From Chlamydomonas sphaeroides (Eukaryota > Chlorophyta > Chlorophyceae > Chlamydomonadales > Chlamydomonadaceae), in the NCBI GenBank assembly GCA_001662425.1, contig BDDC01000115.1, forward strand, positions 43,766 through 107,765: a stretch of DNA of 64,000 bases, written 5' to 3'. Position 1 is the stretch's first letter, and each line of letters begins with the position of its first letter. The position numbers were made by a program, and so were the translations under genes. The notes beneath the pieces are model-generated. The model saw nothing but the letters and a program-made list of their open reading frames with translations. It did not search any database and was not told where the DNA came from. Below are positions 33,727 to 45,395 of this stretch, in pieces.

Positions 33727-36700
33727 ATGGTCGTTGCTAAGCGCAAGAACGCCTTGAAGGAGGCTGGCGATCAGAGCGACTCCATCATCAAGTCGAAGCG
33801 GTATCCCGCCGCGCCCCCGCCGTTCACGCTCGGCGAAATCAGGAAGGCTATCCCAGCGCACTGCTTCGAGAAGAACGCCGCGACGTCGCTCCGGCACCTG
33901 GTGCGGCCTGGTGATGGCCGTTTGTCACTCAGCGCCACCCGCTATCAACCACGCCACACTGCGCTACCCTGGCAATGTGCCACGCCTGACGCTTTGTGCC
34001 CGCAATGTGCTACCCCAGGCGTTTGACGTGCTCATCTGCTCCCTGCTCTGGTATGCGTCGACGTGGATCGACCACCCCGCCGTGCCGAGGTGCGATCACC
34101 TTGACGACTCCATACCAACGGCGCGGCGGCTGAGCGTCAGCCTGAGGGCCGCACCCACGCCGCCCCGCCAATTTGCCATCGCCATGACCGTCCACCACCC
34201 CACTTCTTGGGCGCCACACAGGTGGCTGGCGTGGGGCGCGCTGTGGCCCGCCTACTGGTTCTGGCAGGGCGCCTACATGACGGGCATCTGGGTGATCGCG
34301 CACGAGTGCGGCCACGGTGCCTTCTCCAACAGCGAGTCGCTTAACGGTGGGGGGCCGGCGGGGCTGAGGCTGCGGGCTCAAGGCTAGTGGCTGGGAGCTA
34401 GGGGCCGGGGGCTGGGGCGTGGCAGCCGTCACATGGGTCCGAGACGGGCACCGGTCTTGGGGCTCACCGATGGTCTCAGCCGGTTCGGGGTTCGGATGGA
34501 CAGCCTCGCCAGTAGTCGGCTGGGCATGGCCGGAGTCACCTGTTGTTCCGCACAACGCTCACCCGTGCCGCACCGGTCCCTCCCGCCCCTTCACCCCCAG
34601 ACGCCGTGGGCCTGGTGTTCCACTCGCTGCTGCTGGTGCCCTACTACAGCTGGTGTGTGTGGGGGGGGAGGGGTTTCGTCTGGCGGGGCACGTGGACCTG
34701 CCTTGCTGGTGCGCGCGGCGGCTGCCTGCCCAGCGCTCCAGCGCCCACGCAGCGGGACGACGCGGCAGGCCCGCTGCCCGCCCCGCTGCCCGCCGGGCTC
34801 CGGGCCCCCGCCCACGGTCGCACTGCGCCTGTCACCGCAACTCTGACGCCCCGCAGGAAGCACTCGCACCGCCGCCACCACCAGCACACCGGCAGCGCCG
34901 AGCTCGACGAGGTGTTTGTGCCGCTCGTCAAGCCGGCCGGCACCAAGGTGGGTTGGCACGTCCAGGGGGCCGGGTAGTCAGGGGCGGGTAGGGGCGCACG
35001 CCCGCGCTACAGCGCCGGCCCTCGACGGCAGCAGCCCGCGCTCGGGGGCCGGCCGAGGCCGAGGCCAGCAGCGTTGACAGAACGGGGGGAGGGGGACGGG
35101 GGACACGGCCGCAGCCGTCCGGCGCACAGGGGCGCACGCCGCAGACGCGTGGCGGCGGGTCGACGGCGGCAACTTAGCCCTTCCGTGCTTGCCCTCCACC
35201 CCATCCCCTGCCTCCCCCTGCCTGCCCCGTCCCCCGCTCGCAGGCGCCCTGGTACACGCGCAACCCGGTGTACCGTGTGGGCCACATCCTGTTCCAGCAG
35301 CTGCTGGGCTGGCCGCTGTACCTGGCCTTCAACGTGTCGGGCCACGAGTACCCGCGGTGCGCGCCCGGGTGGGGGGCACATTGATACGTGCACGCTTGAC
35401 GCGAGCGTGTGGGCGTTTTCAGGAATGGGTAATAGAATGTAACACGACCCGCGCGGCACTCTGTGTGTACTGGGTTGCCCGTTTCTGGTCGCGAGCAGCG
35501 TGTCGTGCCACTCAGACACCCGGTGCGGAGCGGCGTGCGGAGCTGCGTGGTGGGGCGCTGGCGCCCCTGCCCAGCCCTTTCCCCCTGACGCATTCCTAGG
35601 CTGCCAGACTGACTCCCTGCTCCCGCCCCTCTGCGCCTCGCTCCCTGCTTGCTCAGCTGGGCCAACCACTTCGACCCCTACTCCCCCATTTTCACCAAGA
35701 AGGAGCGCCTCGAGGTGCTCGTGTCGGACGTGGCGCTGGTCGCCGCGCTGGCCGGCCTGTCGGCACTTGGCCGCGCCTTCGGCTGGATCTGGCTGCTCAA
35801 GACCTACGTCATCCCGTACCTCATCGTCAACCACTGGCTGGTACGTACGGCACCGTACGGCCGTACGGCACGCATCCTCCGCGCTACTGTGCGTTGGGCT
35901 CTGCAGCCGCCACCGGAGGCCCTCCGGCTAGCAGCTGGGCCGAGGCCGCGACACGCCGTCGTGCGTGACAGCTGACCGTGCCGCTTCCCCCTTTCCCCCT
36001 CCCCTGCCCCCCCCCGCCCGCCCCCTGCCTGCCGTGCCTGGTAGGTGATGATCACCTTCCTGCAGCACACGCACCCCAAGCTGCCGCACTACGGCGAGGG
36101 CGAGTGGGACTGGCTGCGTGGCGCCATGGCCACCGTGGACCGCAGCTACGGCATCCTTGACACCGTCTTCCACAACATCGCGGGTACGTCGATGCTTCCT
36201 ATGCTTTGACATGCGGATGCGCACTTCTGAGAGCTTGGGTTGTGTTTCTAAATGCAACGCGGGCAGGGTCACCACGGACTGCAGCTGCGGCGTGCCGGAG
36301 TTCCGTGTCCGCCGACGCCGGCCAGCCTACCTCCTCCCGACACCGCACCCCCCCTGCAACTCATTCGTTACTCCCACTGCCCCTTGCCCTCGCCTCCAGA
36401 CACCCACGTGGCGCACCACCTGTTCTCCTACATGCCGCACTACCACGCCAAGGAGGCCACGCAGGCCATCAAGAAGGTGCGGACGCGGGTGACGGGGGGC
36501 AGCTGGGACGGAAGCTGGGCAAGAAGCTGGCCTGGACATGGAAAGCGACTGCACAGCGACGACGCGAGTCGGCCCCTCACACGCGCCCTGCTCTTCCCGC
36601 CCGCCTCGCATGCTGCCAGGTGCTGGGCGACTATTACGCCGTGGACAACCGCAACGTGTTCCGCGCGCTGTGGGAGGAGGTGGGCTCCTGCTCCCTCGTC

Positions 36701-36748
36701 ACGCCCGACGAGGGCGGCCCCGAGAAGGTGTACTGGTTCCGCCAGTGA
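33727..36748 (+). CDS. FAD2: Delta-12 (omega-6) oleate desaturase, ER type
   Basis: Exons: 33727-33900, 34019-34089, 34222-34346, 34601-34652, 34857-34947, 35244-35356, 35657-35840, 36045-36183, 36400-36476, 36620-36748. Phases close to give 384 aa, the length of plant FAD2. The three di-iron histidine boxes are HECGH (109-113), HRRHH (145-149) and HVAHH (319-323), with spacing as in plant FAD2. The N-terminus has PPFTLGEIRKAIPAHCF, typical of the family. Hydrophobic segments flank boxes 1 and 2 and lie at about 235-275. Known: introduces the second double bond into oleoyl-phosphatidylcholine, using cytochrome b5 as donor. No plastid transit peptide is visible and the C-terminus is aromatic (VYWFRQ), which favours the ER over the plastid FAD6 type. 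Confidence 0.95.
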
Positions 36749-37132
36749 GCAGTCGCGAGCTGACCAGCCGAGAGCCGCGTCCAGTCTGCCGGTGCCATGC
36801 AAGCCAGTGAGAGGCGCCGCAGGCAAGAAGAGGCGGCCGGCCCGCGTGGGGTGGATGTATGCGTAGGGGGGCCCGCACCCGGTCGGGTGCTGTCGCGCTC
36901 CGCCGATGGGCGGCCACGGAGTGACCCCGGTGAGCTGCGCCGCCGCGTGTTGTGGCGCCCGGGGGCCGCCGCGTCGTTGGGTTCGCGACGCCGCTGTGTA
37001 GGTGCGCTGCAGCGGAAGGCGGGCGCCGGAGTGTGTGAGGTAGGGCAGGTGGGCGGCGTGCGGCCGCTTAGGCAGGAGCGCGGCTGGCGGCAGCGGCATG
37101 TTGCCCTACCTGCAAGAGTGTGTACTATTGTG

Positions 37133-37260
37133 GGTTGTGTGTTCAAGTGTTTCGTAGAACAGAACCCCGCACGCGGCACAGCACGCCCCGGGTAGGGTGG
37201 CGCGTCGGCCGTGCGCAAAGGGAATGCGGTTAGATGCGTCAGTGCGGTAGCGAGGCCCAG
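37133..37260 (+). repeat. Repeat family B, copy 1 (diverged)
   Basis: Matches the copies at 44344-44511 and 63786-63953 across the shared blocks GTAGAACAGAACCCC, CGGCACAGCACGCCCCGGGT and GGCGCGTCGGCCGTGCGC. It lacks the second internal half seen in the other two, so it is truncated or older. Confidence 0.8.
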
Positions 37261-37473
37261 AGTGTGTGCGGCCGTGGAGTGGTTTTGAGTGCACGTGGAG
37301 TTGGTGGGCCGTGTGATTGTGCGCACGTGCATAGCGCGACGGGCGTGCACTGACGACGCTGGGTCGGCAGGCCAAGGCCGGGCGTACCGCGGCTGCCGAG
37401 TGACCCGAGTTCCGCAGCTTGCGACTCCTACGAGACACGTGAGCGTGGAGGCGAGGCATGTGAGCGGGAGGGA

Positions 37474-37552
37474 TAATGACCGACGGTGTGCGTCTGTTCT
37501 GGGGCCTCTTTTGGGGGCGAGCCATGCACCCACGCGCAGCTGGGACAGGTTT
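37474..37552 (+). repeat. Repeat family C, copy 1
   Basis: Nearly identical to 45396-45476, including CCTCTTTTGGGGGCGAGCCA and TGCACCCACGCGCAGCTGG. Lies about 215 bases after repeat B, the same order and strand as in the second locus. Confidence 0.85.
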
Positions 37553-37736
37553 GTGTGAGGGCGTGGCAGAGCCGCGCGCTAAGTAGGACCGGCGGCGTCC
37601 ATGGGGCTGCGGCAGAGATGTGCTGAGTGCAGAGCGGAGTGTACCGTGCGGTTTGGGGCGCTGGGCGCAGGGTTGCTGTTCCCTTTCGCCATAGGCTTAT
37701 CGTCAGACTTGCTTGCCGGCTGGAAGCCCGGTTGTC

Positions 37737-37741
37737 TGTAA
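37737..37741 (+). terminator. Candidate UGUAA poly(A) signal of FAD2
   Basis: TGTAA about 990 bases after the FAD2 stop. It is far, and the repeats in between may not belong to the transcript, so support is weak. Confidence 0.25.
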
Positions 37742-38505
37742 GTTGCCTTGCGCTGCGACTGCGTGGCAGTGGCCATAGAAGCCCAGTCCCCGCTCCCCGG
37801 GCTGTCAGTATGGCGGTTGTCTCAAGTGCTCTACTCAGACTTCCATGCAGGTTATAGATCTGAGTCCGGTGCGAGCGCTGCCGCCACACGCTCGCCCTGC
37901 GCCGCCTGCCGCTGCGTGCGGCAGCGATTCCCACCCCACTGCACCTTTGCAGCTTTTATTGTACGTGCGTACCACGCCAGCCCTAGCGATGTTCAGTCAA
38001 CTCGAATACTAGATTGTAAGTCTCACGTCTGCACCACTGCGGTACCGGAAAGTCGCGCGGCTGCTACCGCCGCCTGGGCCAGGCCGTCACCACCACCTCT
38101 GCCCCACCGCGCCGTCGGGCTGTCGAGCTTGGACCGCGCATGTGACGGCGGCTATGATGCCGCAGCCTGACTGTGCTCTGTCCCTGTTCTGGCCTACTGG
38201 TCGCCGTTCTGATGCAACAGCACAACAGCGGCTTTAATGGACCCGAGGCCGCAGGACGCCGCTGCATTGCTGAAGCGCAAGCAGCAATTCGTGGAGGGAG
38301 ATGTGCCTGGGAAAGGTCTCGAAGGAGGGAAAGACGGTGCAACAGGAATCGTAGAGGGGCGGCCGGGTAGGCGGCGGTTTCGCCGTGGTACCGAATCGTG
38401 GGCGGGGCCGATGACGGTAGTGAGCGGCAGGCCACACACCGGCCTGCATAGTTTCTCCGTCGCATTCAATCGCTTGCTATTGTTCACATAGTTAACGTTA
38501 GAACC

Positions 38506-40387
38506 ATGGCTCCAGCCTCTGGCTGCCCTGCCGAGGCCTCCATGGTGCTTAGGAAGTGCCCCTTCCTCACAAACATCGCGCAGACGCACGGCGAGAGCTA
38601 CGCAAAGCAATTAGCGAATCCCACTGGGCGCCAGCCGCTCTTGCCAGAGAGCGATGACTTCAGCGCTTCGTTTGCGCTCTTCCACGGAGCTGGGGGCGTC
38701 GTTCCACTGCGCCACCTCTCCCGACCAGTACCAGAGGTGCTCTATCCGCCGCCAGAGGCCAAGGCGGTGGTCACGGCTGCGCCTGGGGGCTGCCCCTTCG
38801 CGGCGACCGCCTCGGAGGTCCCTCAGCAGGCTGCTGCCATGCCGTCGCTGCTTGCCGCGGCACCGCTGGCATCAATGAGCATGTCGTGGGGCAGTAACTG
38901 GGTGAGCTGTGTGACGCGGCGTGACCGCTTTGTACCGGAGCCTGATTGCGTCAAGCGCTCTGACGCCACGCGCGGTTCCAGTAACTAGTTGACTAACTCG
39001 GTTCCTGCCATATGCCATTTGCAGTTCAACATCCACCACCTCTTCAAGCAGCATCTCCAGCAGCATCGCGCACAGCAGCAGCCGCGCCGGCCACCTCAGC
39101 AGCCCAAGCAACACCCAAGCAGCGCATCCGGAGGGGCGCCGTCGCCCGGGCCGCTCGGCCCGGGCGCTTCCGGAGCGGGCGGTACCATGGGCGACCCAGC
39201 AGGGGCGACGGGCGGCAAGTGTCCCCTCCGCCGTGCGCTCGGGCCCTTTGCCGGCCTCGTTTTCAACAAGAGCGGCCACATAGCGTGCCCGGAGCCCATC
39301 ATCCAGATGCGCGCAGCGCTGGCAGCGACCAAGCCGGTGCGGGAGCTGCGGCCGCAGGCGCTGCCCATCAAGCTCCTTGCCGTAGCCCTGACCACGGCTG
39401 CGCTCAACGTGCCATGCGGTGAGCTATCCCGCGACCGTCACCTGGTCTTCGCTAGGCGGCTGCATGTTGGCGGGGCGACCGGCAAACCGGCCCCCGGGTA
39501 TCGGGAAAGGGGTTGTCTGGGCAGCGCCAGCCGCTCGTCACCCGGTCTGCACCGTCAGACCAAATATGTCGTGCGTTCTTTCGATCGCGCTGCCCATCGC
39601 TTGTTCCCCTGGGCGCAGGCATGTGGCGCGAGCACACGGAGAAGTTCTCGTCGCAGTGGTTTATGGCGGTGCACGCGGTGAGGCCAAGCACGCGTCCCCC
39701 GCCATGAGGCCCACGCTGCTCCCGGGGCGCCACGTGCAAGTGCCTGAGCCCCACGCTGCATCGCCAGCACGCCCGTGCCGCACGCTTACGCGCTTACCTG
39801 CTGCACCCGGCCACCTTGTCCCCGGCCCGGGTTCCGCCCTACAGACCATCCCGTTCATCGCCATGCTCCGCAAGGCCGTCATCATGCCCAAGTACGCCAT
39901 CCTCTTCACCATCTGCGCAGCCATCGCCGGCCAGGCTGCCGGCGCGCGCTTGGAGCGCCGCCGCCTGCACTCGAGCGCCACGGACGAGCTCGCGGGCCTG
40001 GCGCGCGCCACCACCGCGACGGCGCCGCTGCCGCGGCCCGCCGCCGCGGCGGCGCGGCCGCAGCTGGCAGCCGGGGTGCCGCCGGTGGCTTCGCTGGCGC
40101 TGTCGGCGGCGGCGCCGCCGCCGCCGCCCGAGGCCGCAGGCAGCGGCTGGGGGGAGGTCGCTGAGGGGACGGCGGTGGGCTCGCTGCCGGCCCGAGTGGA
40201 GGCGCCGGGATCGCCGGGGGCGCAGGCGCTGCAGTTCCGGGTGCGGCGCGTGCGGCGTGGCGGGCGGGGCAGGGCCGCGGCGGTGGGCGCGTCGCTGGTG
40301 GTGGCCCCGGCGGCAGCGTGCAGGCCCGCGGCGGCGTCCGGCCTGGCGGTGGCCATGACGGCGCCGTCGAGGATGGCGACGTGTTAA
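38506..40387 (+). CDS. Unknown membrane protein with CP (haem-regulatory-like) motifs
   Basis: Exons: 38506-38901, 39025-39418, 39619-39677, 39845-40387. Phases close to give 463 aa. I do not recognise the family. Cys-Pro motifs lie at RKCPFL near the N-terminus, GGCPFA and GKCPLR; such CP motifs bind haem in some regulated proteins (for example ALA synthase precursors), but here this is only a resemblance. A Gln/Pro-rich linker precedes a conserved-looking core. The core has a hydrophobic stretch LPIKLLAVALTTAAL, then WREHTEKFSSQWFMAVHA, and a second hydrophobic stretch KYAILFTICAAIAGQAAG, so one or two membrane spans are likely. The last 130 residues are Ala/Arg-rich and low complexity. The ATG sits in ACCATGG, a good start context. 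Confidence 0.65.
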
Positions 40388-41306
40388 GACACCTTTCGGG
40401 CGCTAGCAGCGCGAGGGTGCAGCGCGGGTCGGGCTTAGGGATGGTGTGTCCACCTCCTGTGTCAACAGTGGCTCTAGTTGCGGGGGCCGGAGTGTGTGCG
40501 AGAGGGCATGCAAGGGCTTGATGTAGCCCACATGGGTGGGGGCGGCTGGATGAGGGCCTACGCCCCTTTCCCCATTCCGGATGGGACCACTTAGCTTAAT
40601 GCAGCGTATCATGGTAGCGGATACCACGGGCCACTTTGCGCGTCGCAGTCTGTGTGTATGCTGATAAGAACAACAAAGCCAAACCTCTCGTGTTTTGTTT
40701 GTTGGTTGGCAGGCCTCTGCGTGCACGTCGAGACACGGGGTCGGGGTTTTGTTGCCCGCCTAGTCCGGATGTCGAGGTTGCTGTGCGGTGCGCCTTATGA
40801 GGGGTTGCGCCTAAGTGCTGTGCGCTCGGTAGCGGCTTGTTGCCGGACCGCCGCGCCAAAGTATGCAACCGAAAGGAAACCGCTTCGCCTGCTGTTCGGC
40901 TCTCCTTCACAAACTCGTCGTCCAGGATGCAATAGATGTGCATAGCAACTTCTATTGCTGGTGAAGGCTGGTGCAGGTCGAGCCGCCGGAACGATTTGCC
41001 TGCCGGACGAACTAACCGTAGCTCGGGTCCAGAGCCCACCCTTGCAAAGGCCCTGGCACACAAGAAAGTCAGTTGCACCGGCATAACATGAGTACGCGGG
41101 GCTGGACTTTGCGCATGAGCGATTGCTCTGCCATGCGCGATTGGCGCGCCGATTCCTGTTCATTACCAGCCCCAGTTCCACCACATAAAAGCTCACCGAT
41201 ATTTGCCAGACGCTTGCAGCTGTAAGACGCGGTGGTATAGTGTGCGCTTTCAATCGGAACGACTTCTCACGCTCGTTTCTGGAGGGCCGCACTGTTGGGT
41301 GACAGC
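40388..41306. other. Intergenic between the CP-motif protein and the F-box/cyclin gene
   Basis: Contains a minus-strand fragment of repeat family A (40521-40588). Open frames on both strands around 40600-41080 lack the GC3 codon bias of the real exons, so no gene is called. A TGTAA at 41221-41225 could serve the upstream gene but is only 80 bases before the next ATG. Confidence 0.5.
40521..40588 (-). repeat. Interspersed repeat family A, truncated copy 4
   Basis: The reverse complement gives TCCCATCCGGAATGGGGAAA and then CAGCCGCCCCCACC, collinear with the first part of the copy at 51718-52037. Confidence 0.6.
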
Positions 41307-43091
41307 ATGTCCTGCAGCTCCACCCTGACACATAATCAGCCTCGGTCCCGACTACAGGAGCTACCTTGCGACATCGTCTTGGAGATACTGAATTCTTGCG
41401 ACCTCCCCTCGCTCTTCCAATTACTTTCTGCCTCGTCAACTCTCAACGCGCTGCAGTCCATCGCGCTCAGCCAAGCGGTGGACCGCATCGCTTCCGCCAC
41501 TGCCGCTCTACCGCTGCCCGGTGCCCCAGTGCGCCAAACGCTACACACCCTCCTCCTGATGCAGCACAGCGTGGATGCGACGCCTTCAGTCGCATCCTGG
41601 TCGGGGCGAGGTGTCCTGCTGGAATGGCTTCTCGAGGTAGGTCGAAGGGGTTCGGGCAGTGGCGTGCCTCGGGGGGTGGAGGTGCCGCAGTCGAAAGGCT
41701 TTTGCTGCGTTGCTGCCCGTACCGCATCATGAGGCCAAAACATCATCTCACCACCACAGGTTTCGCACGCGTGGAAGCTCGACGGGAGCACTGTCTTCCA
41801 TGCGGCTCGCATCCTCGACAAAGCTGCGGAAGCTGAAATTTTCAAGGAGCCCCCGTCCAGCATGTAAGCTGCGCGCACATGTACGCAACAGGATGCGCCA
41901 TCGCGAGCAGCTGAGGGGGCACAGTCACAAGACTCGTTTCCGGGCTGTTTCATTCCTCCTACCTGCACTTTTATATATGGTATCACACAAGACTAGATTC
42001 GCGTACGGCTTCGCAGAGTGCACTGGCAAGTGTGGATGTCTGACTCGTCCAGCGTTCGCCCATCATGTGTGCGTGCGCACAGGTTGCAGCTCCTTGGCAT
42101 CTGCAGTCTGCGCATCGCGATGCACCGACACGCAATGCGGGTCCACCTCAGCTGTACCTCTGTCGGCAGCCAGTCCACGGCATCAGCCGACCTTCCCCCG
42201 ACCGGCAACTCCGCCTCGCGCGAGGAGCCCGCCACGTGCTCCACGTCAAGCAATGCCGTCAACTGTGCCAACGAGGAGCTGGATGGCGGGTCGCTGGTAG
42301 CGCAGCGCTTTGCCGACGTCTGCGCTGGGGCCTACTCGCACGACGACATCGAGCGGATGACACGGCTGCTCCTGCAGGTCCTCGGCCTAAGGACGACAAC
42401 GGACGCGGGGCTCGACGACATGCCTATGGACGCATCTGATGCGACTCCAAGCGACAACACGGCTGCCTCGCGGCGCCTGGATGCCCCCACCGCCCGGCAC
42501 TTCCTGCGCAGCGTGCTGGCCGCCGAGACGGCGGAGGCCCACGCTGCAGCGGAGGCTGCCGCCACTGCCAGCGCCAGCGTCGCCGCTGACGGCACAGTCG
42601 ACGTCAGCTGCTCCCTGGCGGCTCTCATGGAGGTCGAGACCAAGGCCGCCGACGCCAGCGCACCGCCAACGCCGTCGGTGTCGCCACCCGAGGCCTTCGG
42701 CACCGCCACTGCCAACGCGGGCGCCGCGACGGCGCCCGCCGCGCTCCTGTCCTCCTTCCTGCTGCAGCTGTCGCTGCTGTGCCCAGTCTGTGCCGCCGCG
42801 CCGCCAGCGCACGTGGCTGCCGCCGCCGCCAGCCTGGCCCGTGAAGCCCTCGGGCTGCCGGCCTGGTCGGCAGCGCTGCGCCGCGCGCTGCCTCTCGACC
42901 CATCGTGCGGCTCACTGTTGGAGCTGCGGCGGCGGCTGGCGGCGGCGCAGGAGGGGCTGACGGCGCAGAGCCTCCGCTGGTGCTGGTCCCGTCGGTTGGC
43001 GGCAGAGCGCGCGGCGGCGCCCGCCGCCGCGGCGGAGGCATGGGCTGCCGTGGACCGCATCATCCGGCGCGCCGAGATGCTGGCCCCCTAG
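41307..43091 (+). CDS. F-box plus cyclin-box protein (cyclin F-like)
   Basis: Exons: 41307-41636, 41760-41863, 42083-43091. Phases close to give 480 aa. F-box at about 16-50 (LQELPCDIVLEILNSCDLPS, then LLSASSTLNAL). A cyclin box follows at about 100-330: LLEWLLEVSHAWKLDGSTVF, LDKAAEAE, LQLLGICSLRIA, then a YSHDDIERMTRLLLQVLG helix and PTARHFLR. Known: cyclin F combines an F-box (SKP1 binding, SCF ligase) with a cyclin box that recruits substrates. The Lys-Tyr-Glu-Glu segment that most CDK-activating cyclins have after IA is replaced by MHRHAM, so CDK activation is doubtful. Ala/Ser-rich inserts interrupt the second cyclin fold. Inferred role: substrate adaptor in cell-cycle proteolysis. Confidence 0.8.
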
Positions 43092-44343
43092 GTTGGCAGA
43101 GCTGCCGCCGTAGGACAACGAGCCGCGTCTCAGCGCGCCTAGGAGCTAGAGCGCCCAGGATCGAATGTGCGCGCCCGGAAGCTAGATAGCGCCCAGAGGC
43201 TTACGCCTTGCAGGCCATGTTTTGGCGCGAGGCCCTGCGCGGCCTTGAGCGCCGCGCAGCCACGCCAGCGGTCTAAGGCACTGGTCTGTCATCATCGTGC
43301 AATTACTCTCGCCAACCGTGCAACGGCTTGGCTGACCGCTAGGGACGCCGCTTACCTATGTCGGGGCGGTGGGCCGCAAAGGCGCGCCGCTGGCGTGCCA
43401 ATGTGTCTTCGTGTGCCGCTATTTGATCCCGTGTTTGTGCGACACTTGCGCCGAGCCTTCAGCTTGAGCGCTACCCCTTTCTTGTATATGTTTGAGTGTA
43501 GCGGTAAAAGGTTTGGTCTGCGAGCTGTGTTGACACGTGATAGCTTTGATAGTTACCGGTAGTCACAGACGACGCGGTGCAGGCCCTTGTCGCGGATGGC
43601 CGCAGTGCTCGGCTCGCATGTGCCACCGTCTCTGCCGGGTGGTGGGGGACGCGCTCCTACTTGTTGCGATCTTCTTTGGGCTGTGCACTGCATGCCGCGC
43701 TTGCGTGTAGGGCTTCATGTAGCGAGCACCACAAGTGCTATGGCGTACTGCAGGAGGAACCGTCTGACACACTGGATGGATTGCGTGCAATGGCTTATCT
43801 ATCTCCTGCCGCTGCTGACGCCGCCACGTGTCAGGTAGTAACGGCGCTGCCAGAGCTGCGCCTTGCAGATCCCGGCGAGGTGCGGGGCGGCGGCGTGGGG
43901 GCCTGCCGCGCCGCCGCGCGAGCCTCCTGAGTGCGCTATATGCTGTACAGCTACCGCCATGCGGGCATTTTAGGGCGTCGCCAATGCATGTGATTGCAGG
44001 AGGGGATTTGGTGTGTGCTATGTTGTGTGTTCGTTCATAATTGAAGTAAGCACGCCGTGTGTGTCTATGCGTGCGTGTGTCAGCCGCGGTCTGGGCGGTG
44101 CGCAGCTAGCTCGTAAGTGGCAACCTGCCTAGCACGCGTGTGTCAGCTTTTTTTGTCTGTTTGTAGGCCTGCGTTGCAGGCGTGGTTGGCCAAGTTAGGG
44201 TCGCTGGCGTGTTGCCGTACGTGCGATGCGGCAGCTTCGCCGTCACCGGCTGCTGGCATCGCTGGCGGCAACGGCGTGCGCCCTGCGGTGCGCGCGTGTG
44301 TGTTCGTAATAATCAACATATACCCGACACACGACGGCCTGGT

Positions 44344-44511
44344 GTGTGTTCCAGTGTTATGTAGAACAGAACCCCACACGCGGCACAGCACGCCCCGGGT
44401 AGAGTGGCGCGTCGGCCGTGCGCGAAGGGAATGCGGTTTAATGCGCCTGTACGGAAGCGAAGCCCAGCCTGACCCGGGAGTGGGGTTAAATGCGCCAGTG
44501 CGGAAGCGAAG
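44344..44511 (+). repeat. Repeat family B, copy 2 (full 168-bp form)
   Basis: Differs from 63786-63953 at only two positions over 168 bases. The second half contains an internal duplication: a unit ending CGGAAGCGAAG occurs twice about 45 bases apart. Confidence 0.9.
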
Positions 44512-44528
44512 TGTGTGTGTGTGTGTGT
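44511..44528. repeat. (GT)n microsatellite
   Basis: About nine GT units abut the end of repeat B copy 2. Confidence 0.85.
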
Positions 44529-44612
44529 TGGTGGCAGCCCAAGCTGCGCTGGCAGGCTCATTCATGCGGTCCTGTGTCGTCCTGTGCAACAGCGGTAAAC
44601 GAACGCATGAAG

Positions 44613-44635
44613 TGTAACAGGAGGTAACCTGCTAC
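44613..44635 (+). repeat. LTR-like end block shared with 12995-13017
   Basis: Begins TGTAACAGGAG and ends CCTGCTAC. 22 of 23 positions match the minus strand of 13017-12995. Downstream GCAAGAGGT also recurs near the 13248 block. Possibly a solo LTR or LTR edge. Confidence 0.45.
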
Positions 44636-44940
44636 AGGCAAGAGGTCACTCGAGATGCTCCACGGAGCCACGGAAGTGGTATATGTGGTGTAGCACCTGC
44701 CACAGAAAGCCGTACCCACCCTGGCCACCCCCGTGTCGGCGGTTTCCGCCTCCTGCCGTTGCGGAAGCACGTCATCAGCCGCCACTTTGCCCAGACAGCC
44801 CTCCAGCCGCCTGAGCGCCGGCCCCCGTGGACCCGGATGCTTGCGGCCTACCTGACAGCGGGGTGCGGGGCAGCGGAGGCGGAGGGGGTGGTGGCGGCCG
44901 CCGCAAGCGGCCGCGACACAGCGAGAGCGGCAGCAGCGGC

Positions 44941-45320
44941 NNNNNNNNNNNNNNNNNNNNNNNNNNNNNNNNNNNNNNNNNNNNNNNNNNNNNNNNNNNN
45001 NNNNNNNNNNNNNNNNNNNNNNNNNNNNNNNNNNNNNNNNNNNNNNNNNNNNNNNNNNNNNNNNNNNNNNNNNNNNNNNNNNNNNNNNNNNNNNNNNNNN
45101 NNNNNNNNNNNNNNNNNNNNNNNNNNNNNNNNNNNNNNNNNNNNNNNNNNNNNNNNNNNNNNNNNNNNNNNNNNNNNNNNNNNNNNNNNNNNNNNNNNNN
45201 NNNNNNNNNNNNNNNNNNNNNNNNNNNNNNNNNNNNNNNNNNNNNNNNNNNNNNNNNNNNNNNNNNNNNNNNNNNNNNNNNNNNNNNNNNNNNNNNNNNN
45301 NNNNNNNNNNNNNNNNNNNN
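44941..45320. other. Assembly gap (380 N)
   Basis: A run of undetermined bases. The left edge is a purine/GC-rich tract that would translate as a Gly run followed by RRKRPRHSES in one + frame, so the missing part may be GC-rich, low complexity, or coding. Confidence 0.99.
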
Positions 45321-45395
45321 AAAGTCCGGCCCGTGGGGTGAGGGCACGGATGTGGGTGTGCCCGAGACCCCTGAAATGGTCCCGGCGACAACCGC

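Larger units (their letters stand above)
36749..38505. other. Intergenic: FAD2 3' flank with two dispersed repeats
   Basis: Contains repeat B (37133-37260), repeat C (37474-37552) and a UGUAA motif at 37737-37741. No exon was found. G+C falls just before the next gene's ATG at 38506. Confidence 0.5.

Noticed and set aside
40596..41084. Minus-strand open frame of 162 codons
   Set aside because: Codon use lacks the GC3 bias of real exons and no family similarity was recognised.
41221..41225. TGTAA as poly(A) signal of the CP-motif gene
   Set aside because: It is over 800 bases from the stop and only 80 bases before the next start codon.
44558..44940. Minus-strand frame with a protein-like stretch (RLEGCLGKVAADDVLPQRQE)
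   Set aside because: Ends in the LTR-like block and runs into the gap; cannot be confirmed as a gene, possibly retroelement-derived.
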